DNA of 64,000 nucleotides from positions 682,001 through 746,000 of the forward strand of contig NZ_JAMQOJ010000001.1 in assembly GCF_031626495.1 (NCBI RefSeq). The letters run 5' to 3'. The DNA is from Natrinema sp031626495 (GTDB lineage: Archaea > Halobacteriota > Halobacteria > Halobacteriales > Natrialbaceae). Numbering within the stretch: the stretch's first letter is position 1; each line of letters opens with the position of its first letter. Below are positions 25,713 through 33,703 of the stretch, in pieces. The notes below the pieces were generated by a model. That model searched no databases. It saw only the letters and a list, made by a program, of their open reading frames with translations, and was not told the DNA's origin. The translations under genes were made by a program, and so were the position numbers.

Positions 25713-27025
25713 AGGGGTTCGTCCTCGGCGGCGTCAGCTCCGGTGTCGGGAAGACGGTCGCGACGCTGTCGATCATTCAAGCGCTCGAGGACGCCGGCCA
25801 CGAGGTCCAGCCGGCCAAAGCCGGGCCGGATTTCATCGATCCGAGCCACCACGAGGCGGTCGCGGGCCGCCCGTCTCGCACGCTCGATTCGTGGCTCTGC
25901 GGCGAGGACGGCCTCCGGCGGAACTACCACCGCGGCGAGGGCGATATCTGCGTCGTCGAGGGCGTGATGGGGCTCTACGACGGCGACGGCTCGAGCACCG
26001 CGATGGTCGCCGAAACGCTCGAGTTGCCGGTCGTTCTCGTGGTCGACGCCAAGGCGGGGATGGAGAGCGTCGCGGCGACCGCACTTGGATTCGAGGAGTA
26101 CGCCGCGACCATCGACCGCGACATCGAGGTCGCCGGCATCGTCGCCCAGCGCGCTCACGGCGGCCGCCACGAAGGGGGGATCCGCGACGCCCTGCCCGAC
26201 GACCTCGAGTACTTCGGTCGGATTCCGCCGAACGACGACCTCGAGATCCCGGACCGGCATCTGGGACTGGAGATGGGCGAGGAGGCCGCGTTACCGCGGG
26301 ACGCGCTCCGGGACGCCGCCGGGTCGCTACGGGCTGAACGACTGGCAGCCGTCGCGAGCGAACCGCCCGCACCCGAGACGCCGTCGGCGGACGCCGCGGG
26401 CGCGGAGCCGGTCGACGCCACGGTCGCCGTCGCCAGCGACGCCGCCTTCTGTTTCCGCTATCCGGCGACGATCGAACGGTTCCGCGAGCGGGCCGAAGTG
26501 GTCGCGTTCTCGCCCGTCGCGGGCGATCCAGTCCCCGACTGCGACGCGGTCTACCTCCCCGGCGGCTACCCCGAACTCCACGCCGCCGAACTCGAGTCGG
26601 CCGGCACTCTCGCGGAACTGGGCGACCGCGCCGCCGGCGGGCTTCCCGTCTTCGGCGAGTGCGGCGGCCTGATGGCCATGAGCCGGTCGCTGACGACGGC
26701 CGACGGCGATCGCTGCGAGATGGCCGGAATCCTCCCCGCGGACGTGACCATGCACGACCGCTATCAGGCACTGGATCACGTCGAACTCGAGGCCCGCGTA
26801 GGGACCCTGACCGCCGATGCCGGCGAGACGGTCCGGGGCCACGAGTTCCACTACTCGAGCGCCGACGTCGACGGCGACGCGCGCTTCGCCTTCGAAACGG
26901 TCCGCGGCGACGGCATCGACGGCGATCACGACGGCCTGACCGAGTACGAGTCGCTCGGCACGTACGTCCACGTTCACGCCGAGAGCGGCGCGTTCGATCG
27001 GTTCCTCGAGCGCCTCGACCAGTGA
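25709..27025 (+). CDS. cbiA: Cobyrinate a,c-diamide synthase CbiA/CobB
   Basis: A 438-residue enzyme that amidates the a and c side chains of cobyrinate using glutamine and ATP. The N-terminal half is the DTBS-like ATPase (FVLGGVSSGVGKTVATLSII as P-loop, AKAGPDFIDPSHHEAV, VVEGVMGLYDG). The C-terminal half is a class I glutamine amidotransferase with YLPGGYPELHAAEL and the nucleophile Cys in FGECGGLMAMS. The terminal HVHAESGAFDRFL has the partner His. It is separated from both other cobalamin blocks by unrelated genes and has its own motif-bearing promoter. Confidence 0.95.
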   Translation: MKGFVLGGVSSGVGKTVATLSIIQALEDAGHEVQPAKAGPDFIDPSHHEAVAGRPSRTLDSWLCGEDGLRRNYHRGEGDICVVEGVMGLYDGDGSSTAMVAETLELPVVLVVDAKAGMESVAATALGFEEYAATIDRDIEVAGIVAQRAHGGRHEGGIRDALPDDLEYFGRIPPNDDLEIPDRHLGLEMGEEAALPRDALRDAAGSLRAERLAAVASEPPAPETPSADAAGAEPVDATVAVASDAAFCFRYPATIERFRERAEVVAFSPVAGDPVPDCDAVYLPGGYPELHAAELESAGTLAELGDRAAGGLPVFGECGGLMAMSRSLTTADGDRCEMAGILPADVTMHDRYQALDHVELEARVGTLTADAGETVRGHEFHYSSADVDGDARFAFETVRGDGIDGDHDGLTEYESLGTYVHVHAESGAFDRFLERLDQ

Positions 27026-27161
27026 CGAAGGGCATCGCCGGCCCGCCTGGAGCGATGTCGAGCGGCCGGACTCAACCGGCCGTTTAGTACGCTTCGGAGA
27101 AATTCATCGATCGAAACGGATGCTCAATTAATTAACGGACAGTGCCGATAGTGTCAATCGT

Positions 27162-27944
27162 ATGTCCGAATCTGTACAACGGCTCGAACCCCTAGAGCGC
27201 CGTCCGCTGACCGACCGCACCTGCCTCGTTACCGGGTCGTCACGTGGAATCGGTCGCGAGATCGCGTTCGAACTCGCCCGTAGCGGTGCCGACGTGGCGG
27301 TCAACTATCGCTCCTCGAAAAAGCGAGCGCTCGAGGTGACCGAGACGATCGAGGAAAACGGCGAGGCGGCGGTTTCGGTCCAAGCGGATATCTCCGACCC
27401 GACACAGGTCGAGCGGATGGCCGCGGAGGTCAGGGAGGAACTCGGCGCGATTGACGTGCTGGTCAACAACGCCGGGATCACGATCGACCGGACGTTCGAG
27501 AACATGACCTACGAGGACTGGCAGACGGTCATCGACGTCAACTTGAACGGGACGTTCAACTGCACGAAGGCGTTCTACGAGGACATCAAGACCTCCGACC
27601 ACGGCCGACTGATCAACATCTCGAGCGTCGTCGGCCAGCAGGGCAACTACGGGCAGGCCAACTACGCGACTTCGAAGGGCGGTCTCTTCGCCTTCACCCG
27701 GACGCTGGCGCTCGAACTCGCCAGCCACGGCTCGACGGCCAACTGCGTCGCGCCGGGCTTTACCGAGACGGACATGCTCGAGAAGGTCCCCGAACGGGTA
27801 CAGGAGAAGATTCGAAACGACATCCCGCTCGGCCGCTTCGCGAAAACCGAGGATATCGTCGGCATGGTTCGATTCCTCGCCGGCGATCAGGCGGAGTACA
27901 TGACCGGCCAGGTACTCGGTATCAACGGCGGCATGGAGTGGTAG
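27162..27944 (+). CDS. phaB: SDR-family acetoacetyl-CoA / beta-ketoacyl reductase (PhaB-like)
   Basis: A 260-residue short-chain dehydrogenase. It has the NADP(H) motif CLVTGSSRGIGREIAFELAR, VNNAGITIDRTFENMTYEDW, the catalytic Ser in INISSVVGQQGNYGQANYA and Y-x3-K in YATSKGG. The C-terminus IPLGRFAKTEDIVGMVRFLA ends GQVLGINGGMEW. Haloarchaeal PhaB reduces acetoacetyl-CoA to (R)-3-hydroxybutyryl-CoA for PHA synthesis, and this sequence resembles that group, including its N-terminal extension (LEPLERRPLTDR). No phaC/phaE lies in the window. It interrupts the cobalamin locus. Confidence 0.82.
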   Translation: MSESVQRLEPLERRPLTDRTCLVTGSSRGIGREIAFELARSGADVAVNYRSSKKRALEVTETIEENGEAAVSVQADISDPTQVERMAAEVREELGAIDVLVNNAGITIDRTFENMTYEDWQTVIDVNLNGTFNCTKAFYEDIKTSDHGRLINISSVVGQQGNYGQANYATSKGGLFAFTRTLALELASHGSTANCVAPGFTETDMLEKVPERVQEKIRNDIPLGRFAKTEDIVGMVRFLAGDQAEYMTGQVLGINGGMEW

Positions 27945-28048
27945 GGACGCTGCGAGCCGATCGGACTGGAACTATCAGACTGTCGGCTCGAGTATGGTCG
28001 TCCGCTCGTCGCCGTGACCGACAGTCAGGTTCGTTTCGACAATTTTCG

Positions 28049-28096
28049 TTGTCCTACTCCAACTCTATCTGGGCAACCGGAGTTGTGCTACTCCAA
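28049..28096. promoter_or_regulatory. Two candidate cobalamin-regulon motifs upstream of cbiT
   Basis: TTGTCCTACTCCAA (28049-28062, flanked as a GTTG-N8-CAAC inverted repeat) and TTGTGCTACTCCAA (28083-28096, inside a GGAGT-N6-ACTCC inverted repeat) are direct copies 34 bp apart. They lie just upstream of a TTGTTTTAG TATA-like box (28103-28111) placed about 26 bp before the cbiT ATG. Confidence 0.55.
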
Positions 28097-28135
28097 ACAA
28101 AATTGTTTTAGGGGCGGACTCTGTTCCAACGGGTG

Positions 28136-28768
28136 ATGCCACCCATCGCGCTTCCACACGACGCGAAGGCCGGGCCGACCAAGTCGGAGGTCCGGGCCGT
28201 CGTCCGCTCGAAGCTCGCGCTCGAGTCGGACGACCACTTCGCGGAGGTCGGCTCCTGTACAGGGGCCGTCACGATCGAAGCCGCACAGCGAGCCGGGCGG
28301 GTGACCGCCGTCGAGCGGAAACCCGAGCGCCTCGAGACGACCGAGCGGAACCTCGCCGCGAACGAGGAGTCGATCCGCGCCGACGTCGAACTCCGCAACG
28401 CGGAAGCGCCCGAGGGGCTGCCCGACGACGCTGACGCGCTCTTCCTTGGCGGAAGCCGCAACTTCGAGGCCGTCCTCGACCACGCCGTCGAGACCGAGAT
28501 CGATCGGGTCGTGATGAACGTCTCGCGGCTCGAGGTCGCCGGCAAGGCGACCGAGGCCTTCCGCGAGCGCGACCTGCTCGAGGAAGTCGTCCAGTTTCAG
28601 GTGAGCCACGGCTACGAGCTCGCCGGCGCGACGAGTTTCGACTCGGACAATCCGGTCTATACGCTGGTCGGGAGCGCGACGCCGGACGGAGACGAGGACG
28701 CGGACGACGGTGAGAGAGTTGCCGCCGATGGACGCGGCGGAACGCGGACGGAGGGTGTCGATCGATGA
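28136..28768 (+). CDS. cbiT: Cobalt-precorrin-6B C15-methyltransferase (decarboxylating) CbiT
   Basis: A 210-residue class I SAM methyltransferase. It starts MPPIALPHDAKAGPTKSEVR, the CbiT N-terminus, and has EVGSCTGAVTIEAAQRAGRV as motif I and a FLGGSRNF segment. CbiT methylates C15 and decarboxylates the C12 acetate. The ATG at 28136 is preferred over the adjacent GTG 28133 because a TATA element lies at leaderless spacing. It is the first gene of the long cbi operon, with an ATGA overlap into cbiL, and is preceded by two copies of the candidate operator. The C-terminal tail is acidic and variable. Confidence 0.92.
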   Translation: MPPIALPHDAKAGPTKSEVRAVVRSKLALESDDHFAEVGSCTGAVTIEAAQRAGRVTAVERKPERLETTERNLAANEESIRADVELRNAEAPEGLPDDADALFLGGSRNFEAVLDHAVETEIDRVVMNVSRLEVAGKATEAFRERDLLEEVVQFQVSHGYELAGATSFDSDNPVYTLVGSATPDGDEDADDGERVAADGRGGTRTEGVDR

Positions 28769-29571
28769 CGCTCTACGGCGTCGGACTCGGCCCCGGCGAG
28801 GCTGACCTCGTGACGGTTCGCGGGAAGGAGGTGCTCGAAAACGCCGACGTGGTCTACTCGCCGGGTCGGCTCTCTCGGACCGTCGCGCTCGAGCACGTCG
28901 ACGAGTCGAAGATCGGCGACCTCGATTTCCCGATGACGAAAGACGAGGAGAAGCTGCGAGCGGCCTGGAAGGAGGCCGCGGCGGAGATCGCCCCGAACGC
29001 GCGCGACGGCGACGTCGCCTTCGTCACGTTGGGCGATCCGAACGTCTACTCGACGTTCGGCCACCTGCGCCGGACGATCGACGCCTTTCATCCGGACGTG
29101 GATCTCGAGATCGTCCCCGGCGTGAGCGCCGTGACGGCTTTCGCGACCGCATTGGGTGTCGAAATCGAAGCCGGCGCGGGCCTCTCCCTGCGGGAGGCCG
29201 CCGCCGGTCACAGCCCGACGGGTCCGGACCGGATGATCCTGTTCAAGGTCACTGACGCGCCGGCCACCCACGAGGGCCTCGTCGAGGCCGGCTACGACGT
29301 CACCTACGGCCGCCGGCTGTTCATGGAACAGGGCGAGACGCTCGTTACCGGCGACCCTGCGGAGATCGACGAGCGCGACTACTACACGCTCGCCTACGCC
29401 GAGAAGGCGGATCTCGAGGTCGAACAGGCGACGGCCGCGTTCCAGACCGAGGACGAAACCGGATCGGAGGACGCGACGACGGACGGTGAGCCGGTGACTG
29501 ACGGCGGCGAAGTAGTCGATCTCGAGCGCGCCGAGGGCTGCGAGGGTGGCGATTGCGGAGGACATCGATGA
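28765..29571 (+). CDS. cbiL: Cobalt-precorrin-2 C20-methyltransferase CbiL
   Basis: A 268-residue tetrapyrrole methylase. The N-terminal SAM motif is YGVGLGPGEADLVTVRGKEV, the GDP loop is TLGDPNVYSTFGHL, and VEIVPGVSAVTAF-like LEIVPGVSAVTAFATALGVE is the third conserved region. It adds the C20 methyl that is later lost in ring contraction. The C-terminal 40 residues are extra: acidic and ending EGCEGGDCGGHR, with two Cys and one His that could bind metal. It overlaps cbiF by four bases. Confidence 0.92.
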   Translation: MTLYGVGLGPGEADLVTVRGKEVLENADVVYSPGRLSRTVALEHVDESKIGDLDFPMTKDEEKLRAAWKEAAAEIAPNARDGDVAFVTLGDPNVYSTFGHLRRTIDAFHPDVDLEIVPGVSAVTAFATALGVEIEAGAGLSLREAAAGHSPTGPDRMILFKVTDAPATHEGLVEAGYDVTYGRRLFMEQGETLVTGDPAEIDERDYYTLAYAEKADLEVEQATAAFQTEDETGSEDATTDGEPVTDGGEVVDLERAEGCEGGDCGGHR

Positions 29572-30488
29572 CTGACGATACACGCAACGACCCACAGGAC
29601 GCGATCGATTCACAGGGCGAGGCCCGCCGCGAGGAACTGGACGACCGGATCTTCGAGCACAGCGCCGGCGACGACCAGGAGGGGATCCCCTTCGTCGGCG
29701 CCGGGCCCGGCAATCCGCGGCTGCTGACCGTCGCCGGCAAGGAACTGCTCGAGGCGGCGGACCTCGTCGTCCACGCGGGTTCGCTGGTCAACAGCGAACT
29801 GCTCGACGAGTACTGCGGCCACGCCGACCTCGTGAACTCGGTCGGGAAGGACCTCGAGGAACTGATCCCGCTGATGCGGGACGCCTACGAGGACGGCGAC
29901 GACGTCGTCCGACTCCACAGCGGCGACCCCGCGATCTACGGGGCCGCGCTCGAGCAGATGGACGCCCTGGAACACGAGGGCGTCCCGACCTACTTCGTGC
30001 CCGGCGTCACGTCGGCGTTCGCGGCCAGCGCGACGCTGCGGACGCAGTTGACGCTGAACGAGGTCTCGAACCACGTCGCGTTCACCCGTCCCCAGGGCAA
30101 GACCCTGACGCCCGAGGAGGACCACATCTCCGACTTCGTCGAGATGGGCGACGTGACGACCTGCATCTACCTCGGTACCCACGCGGTTCGTGACACGATG
30201 GATCGGCTGCTCGAGGACGACCACGACCCCGAGACGCCGGTCGCGGTGATCTACCACGCCTCGTGGCCGGACGAGGACGTCATTATCGGCTCGATCGGCG
30301 ACATCGCGGACAAGGTCGAGGAAGCTGGGTACCGAGCGTCGGCGCTGGTCGTCATCGGCGACGCCGTGACGGGTGCGGGCTACGAGCGATCCTTCCTCTA
30401 CGGCGACTGGGCCAATCGGGGCCCCGACTCGACCGGTGCAGACGAATCGGACGCACAAGCGAACGAAACGCAAGCGGGAGACGATTAA
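29568..30488 (+). CDS. cbiF: Cobalt-precorrin-4 C11-methyltransferase CbiF
   Basis: A 306-residue methylase. After a 30-residue acidic lead come IPFVGAGPGNPRLLTVAGKE, LVVHAGSLVNSELL (the AGSLV block typical of CbiF/CobM), HSGDPAIYGAALEQMDAL, YFVPGVTSAFAASATLRTQL and LGTHAVRDTMDRLL. It methylates C11 of cobalt-precorrin-4. I start it at ATG 29568, overlapping the cbiL stop (ATGA). It is followed after 3 bp by cbiG, which acts next in the pathway. Confidence 0.94.
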   Translation: MTDDTRNDPQDAIDSQGEARREELDDRIFEHSAGDDQEGIPFVGAGPGNPRLLTVAGKELLEAADLVVHAGSLVNSELLDEYCGHADLVNSVGKDLEELIPLMRDAYEDGDDVVRLHSGDPAIYGAALEQMDALEHEGVPTYFVPGVTSAFAASATLRTQLTLNEVSNHVAFTRPQGKTLTPEEDHISDFVEMGDVTTCIYLGTHAVRDTMDRLLEDDHDPETPVAVIYHASWPDEDVIIGSIGDIADKVEEAGYRASALVVIGDAVTGAGYERSFLYGDWANRGPDSTGADESDAQANETQAGDD

Positions 30489-30491
30489 CTC

Positions 30492-31481
30492 ATGAGTACG
30501 GACAACGCTGACAATGCGAACGACGATTCGGGATCCGGCGGCGGCCACTGTTCGACGGCCGATTCGGACGGCGAGGTCGCCGAGGAGATCGCGATCATCT
30601 CCTTCGGCCGGAAGATGGACACCGCCGAGGAGATCAAAGCCGAGATCGGCGATCGCTACGAGGCGATCGACATCATCGAGTACCACGGCGACGTCTTCGA
30701 GGAGCACTGGGGCGAGTACGACTGCTTCATCGGCCTCATGGCGTCGGGGATCGCGATGCGGAAGACGGCCCACCTGCTCGACGACAAGTGGGAGGACCCC
30801 GCGATCTGTGTGGTCGACGAGGAACTGACCTGGGCCATCCCGATTACAGGCGGCCACCACGGCGCGAACCAGGTCGCACAGGACTTGGCAACGATGGGTG
30901 CCGTTCCGGCGATGACAACCGCGAGCGAGGCCGCGGGCAAACAGGGCGTCGAGTCCCGCGCGAAGGCGATGGACACCCACGTCGTCAACGGCGACTCGAC
31001 GGTGAAGACCAACCTCGCCGTTCTCGACGACAACCTCGGGCCAGTCGAGCGCCTCGAGGGGCCGAAGGCCGTCCTCGTCGGCGACGACGTGACGGTCCTC
31101 AAACGTAACACAGACGACGGCGTCGTACTGGGCACCGGCAGCGTTTCCGGAGCCGACAAAGAGGCGTTCCTCGCCGCATGGGAGGACGCCCTCGAGCAGA
31201 CCGACTACGGCTTCGAGGACGTGGAGTTCGTCGGGACTGCGACCCGCAAAGAGGACGAAGAAGGGCTGCTCGAGGCCGCTCAGGAACTCGACCTCGGCGT
31301 CGTCGTCTTCGACAAGGAGACGCTGCTCGCACACGAGGGACCGACGCCCTCGAAGTCGAAGGAGTTGATCGGCTGGCCGGGCGTCTCGGAGGCTTCCGCG
31401 ATCGCGGGCGGCCGCGAGCAGGAACTGGTGCTCGAGAAGATCAGCTACGAGAACGAGGTCACGGTGGCGATCGGCAAATGA
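30492..31481 (+). CDS. cbiG: Cobalt-precorrin-5A hydrolase CbiG
   Basis: A 329-residue enzyme that opens the delta-lactone of cobalt-precorrin-5A, releasing acetaldehyde. Family features are CFIGLMASGIAMRKTAHLLD, AICVVDEELTWAIPITGGHH followed by GANQVAQDLA (central domain), and the C-terminal CbiG domain with VVFDKETLLAHEGPTPSKSK, VSEASAIAGG and an EVTVAIGK ending. The N-terminal 30 residues are Gly/Ser/Asp-rich with an isolated GGGHC. It overlaps cbiH1 by an ATGA. Confidence 0.93.
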   Translation: MSTDNADNANDDSGSGGGHCSTADSDGEVAEEIAIISFGRKMDTAEEIKAEIGDRYEAIDIIEYHGDVFEEHWGEYDCFIGLMASGIAMRKTAHLLDDKWEDPAICVVDEELTWAIPITGGHHGANQVAQDLATMGAVPAMTTASEAAGKQGVESRAKAMDTHVVNGDSTVKTNLAVLDDNLGPVERLEGPKAVLVGDDVTVLKRNTDDGVVLGTGSVSGADKEAFLAAWEDALEQTDYGFEDVEFVGTATRKEDEEGLLEAAQELDLGVVVFDKETLLAHEGPTPSKSKELIGWPGVSEASAIAGGREQELVLEKISYENEVTVAIGK

Positions 31482-32359
31482 GCGGGACCGAAAGCGGATC
31501 CGCCGATGCGACGGCCGGCGGCACCCCCGACGACCACGGCACCCTCTACGTCGTCGGTATCGGCCCCGGACTGCCGGATCACATGACCAAGCGAGCGAAG
31601 GAAGTCATCGAGTCCTCGGAGGTCGTCATCGCCTCAAGCCTCTATCAGGAGTTCCTTCGCGACGACGGGACCATTCCCCCGGAGGAGCAGACTGACGAGG
31701 ACGGTATCGCCGTCCGCGAAGATGGGTTCGAACAGGAGATCGTCCGCTCGACGATGGGTCGACAGATCGAACTCGCCCGCGCGGCGTTCGACTACGTTCG
31801 CGAGGGGAAGGACGTGGCTCACGTTTCCGGCGGTGACCCGTCGGTCTACGGCAAGTCCGATCTCATCTTCAAGATGGCCGAGGAGGACGACGCGACGGAC
31901 GTGCCGATCGAAATCGTCCCCGGCATCACCGCGGCGCTGGGCGGATCGGCGAACGTCGGCGCGCCGCTGTGTAACGACTTCTGTACGGTCTCGCTGTCGG
32001 ACAAGTGGCGCGGCTGGGACGAGATCGAGGAGAAGCTTCGCGCAGCGGCGATCTCGGACTTCGTGATCGTCCTCTACAACTGCTGGCGCAACTACGAGAA
32101 AGCCGTCGAGATCGTCAGCGAGGAGCGCACCGACGACGCCTACGTGGCCATCGTCAACGACGCCGGCCGGGAAGACGCCGGCCGAAACGGCGAGAGCCAG
32201 CACATTACGACGCTGGGCGAGGCCGCCGACCACGACGACAAGGTGTCGGGGATGGGCACCTCGCTGATCATCGGCAACCACGAGACCGAGACCTGGCGCA
32301 ACGACGACCGAACGTATCTCGTCACCCCGCGCGGCGGGCGTGACGTCGACGATTTCTGA
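31478..32359 (+). CDS. cbiH1: Cobalt-precorrin-3 C17-methyltransferase, copy 1 (CbiH/CobJ type)
   Basis: A 293-residue tetrapyrrole methylase. LYVVGIGPGLPDHMTKRAKE is the SAM motif, HVSGGDPSVYGKSDLIFKMA the GDP loop, and IEIVPGITAALGGSANVGAP with LCNDFCTVSLSDKWRGWDEI matches the CobJ/CbiH LxxDFCxISLSD signature. It methylates C17 and drives ring contraction. A second CbiH-like gene follows immediately; the DFC-SLSDKW form here looks closest to canonical CbiH, so this copy may be the true C17 enzyme. The start was set at ATG 31478, overlapping cbiG. Confidence 0.9.
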   Translation: MSGTESGSADATAGGTPDDHGTLYVVGIGPGLPDHMTKRAKEVIESSEVVIASSLYQEFLRDDGTIPPEEQTDEDGIAVREDGFEQEIVRSTMGRQIELARAAFDYVREGKDVAHVSGGDPSVYGKSDLIFKMAEEDDATDVPIEIVPGITAALGGSANVGAPLCNDFCTVSLSDKWRGWDEIEEKLRAAAISDFVIVLYNCWRNYEKAVEIVSEERTDDAYVAIVNDAGREDAGRNGESQHITTLGEAADHDDKVSGMGTSLIIGNHETETWRNDDRTYLVTPRGGRDVDDF

Positions 32360-32377
32360 ACCCACCGACACATAGCC

Positions 32378-33406
32378 ATGAGTACTGACACCAACGCGGA
32401 CGCTGACGACGAATCGACTTCCAACTGCGGTGGCTCCTCGAGCGGGAGCAGCGAGGCCAGCGCCGATACCTCGAGTGCGTGCGGCGCCTCGAGCAGTACC
32501 GACGACTCGACTTCCAAATGCGGCGCATCCTCGAGTTCGAGCTCCTCGTCTTCGAACTGCGGCGCCTCGAGTTCGGACGACTCGAGCGGCAACGAACAGG
32601 AGGTCGGCGCGACGGTCGACGACTTCGACGCAGAGCCCGGTCAGCTGATCGCCGTCGGCCTCGGCCCCGGTCACCCCGAGGGGATGACCGAGCGCGCGAA
32701 GGCGGCGCTGCTCGAGGCCGACCACATCGTCGGCTACACGACCTACATCGACCTGATTCCCGACGAGATCACCGACGAGGCGGAGGACATCTACGACACG
32801 CCGATGTGCGGCGAGGTCTCCCGCACCGAGGAGTCGATCGACCGCGCGCTCGCGGGCAACGACGTCGCGATCGTCGGTAGCGGCGACCCCAACGTCTACG
32901 CGCTGTCCGGACTTGCCCTCGAGATCTTGGAGTCCAAGGGCGCGACGGCGTCGATGGTCGACTTCGAGGTCGTTCCCGGCGTGCCGGCGGCGCAGTCCTG
33001 TGCGGCCCGACTGGGCGCGCCGCTGGTGAACGACACCGTCTCGGTGTCGCTGTCGGACCACCTCGTCCCGATGCCGGAGATCGAGTCCCGACTCCACTCG
33101 GTGGCCAGCGAGAACTTCACGATCACCATCTACAACCCGTGGAGCCGCAAGCGCCGCGAGAACTTCGAGAAATGCTGTGAGATCCTCCTGACTCACCGCG
33201 ATCCCGACACGCCGGTCGGCATCGTCCACGGGGCCGGCCGCGAGGACGAGCAGGTGATGATCACCGAACTCGCCGAACTCGAGGAGTTAGGCGAGAGCGA
33301 GATCATCGACATGACGACGACGATCGTCGTCGGCACCGAGGACACCTACGTCTGGGACGACCGGATGGTGACCCCGCGGGGCTACGAGACGAAGTACGAC
33401 TACTGA
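32378..33406 (+). CDS. cbiH2: CbiH/CobJ-like methyltransferase, copy 2, with Cys/Ser-rich N-terminal repeats
   Basis: A 342-residue protein. Residues 85-340 are a tetrapyrrole methylase: LIAVGLGPGHPEGMTERAKA, GYTTYIDLI, VGSGDPNVYALSGLALEILE, FEVVPGVPAAQSCAARLGAP, VSVSLSDHLVPMPEIESRLH and TIYNPWSRKRRENFEKCCEI, all CobJ-like. The first 75 residues are unusual: four Cys-Gly units (C17, C35, C48, C60), each followed by Ser-rich runs (CGASSS type), alternating with Asp/Glu. This region could bind metal. Two CbiH paralogs side by side suggest that one performs a different methylation, possibly filling the missing CbiD step. Confidence 0.88.
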   Translation: MSTDTNADADDESTSNCGGSSSGSSEASADTSSACGASSSTDDSTSKCGASSSSSSSSSNCGASSSDDSSGNEQEVGATVDDFDAEPGQLIAVGLGPGHPEGMTERAKAALLEADHIVGYTTYIDLIPDEITDEAEDIYDTPMCGEVSRTEESIDRALAGNDVAIVGSGDPNVYALSGLALEILESKGATASMVDFEVVPGVPAAQSCAARLGAPLVNDTVSVSLSDHLVPMPEIESRLHSVASENFTITIYNPWSRKRRENFEKCCEILLTHRDPDTPVGIVHGAGREDEQVMITELAELEELGESEIIDMTTTIVVGTEDTYVWDDRMVTPRGYETKYDY

Positions 33407-33436
33407 GCGACGATCCCACCAGCGAACTACACCACT

Positions 33437-33703
33437 ATGCCACGATACGAAGTCACCATCGAGAAGGACGCTTGCGACGGCATCTTCGCCTGTCTGACCC
33501 GCGATCCGCGGTTCGTCGAGGGCGAGGACGGCCTCGCGACGATCGATCCCGGTGCGGATCCCGTCTACGACTGCGAGGGCGAGGTCACCGACAACGCCGA
33601 GCGCGTCGTCGCGACGTTCGACGACGACCGCATCGACGAGGCCCAGCAGGCTGCGGCGGCCTGCCCGACGGACGCGATCGTCGTCCGGGAGGTGGGCGAA
33701 TGA
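33437..33703 (+). CDS. Small ferredoxin-like iron-sulfur protein in the cobalamin operon
   Basis: An 88-residue protein starting MPRYEVTIEKDACDGIFACL. Cysteines occur at C13, C19, near residue 46 (YDCEGEV) and in the terminal AAACPTDAIVV. The start and end frames (C-x5-C and CPxxAI) are those of 3Fe-4S/4Fe-4S ferredoxins, but the first cluster motif lacks one or two of the usual four cysteines. It probably carries one cluster and supplies electrons for a corrin-ring reduction step. It overlaps the next gene by an ATGA, implying tight co-expression. Confidence 0.78.
   Translation: MPRYEVTIEKDACDGIFACLTRDPRFVEGEDGLATIDPGADPVYDCEGEVTDNAERVVATFDDDRIDEAQQAAAACPTDAIVVREVGE

Noticed and set aside
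27945..28135. Possible cobalamin riboswitch before cbiT
   Set aside because: I could not find the conserved B12-box or paired-arm layout, and the TATA spacing implies an almost leaderless transcript; the direct-repeat motif explains the region better.
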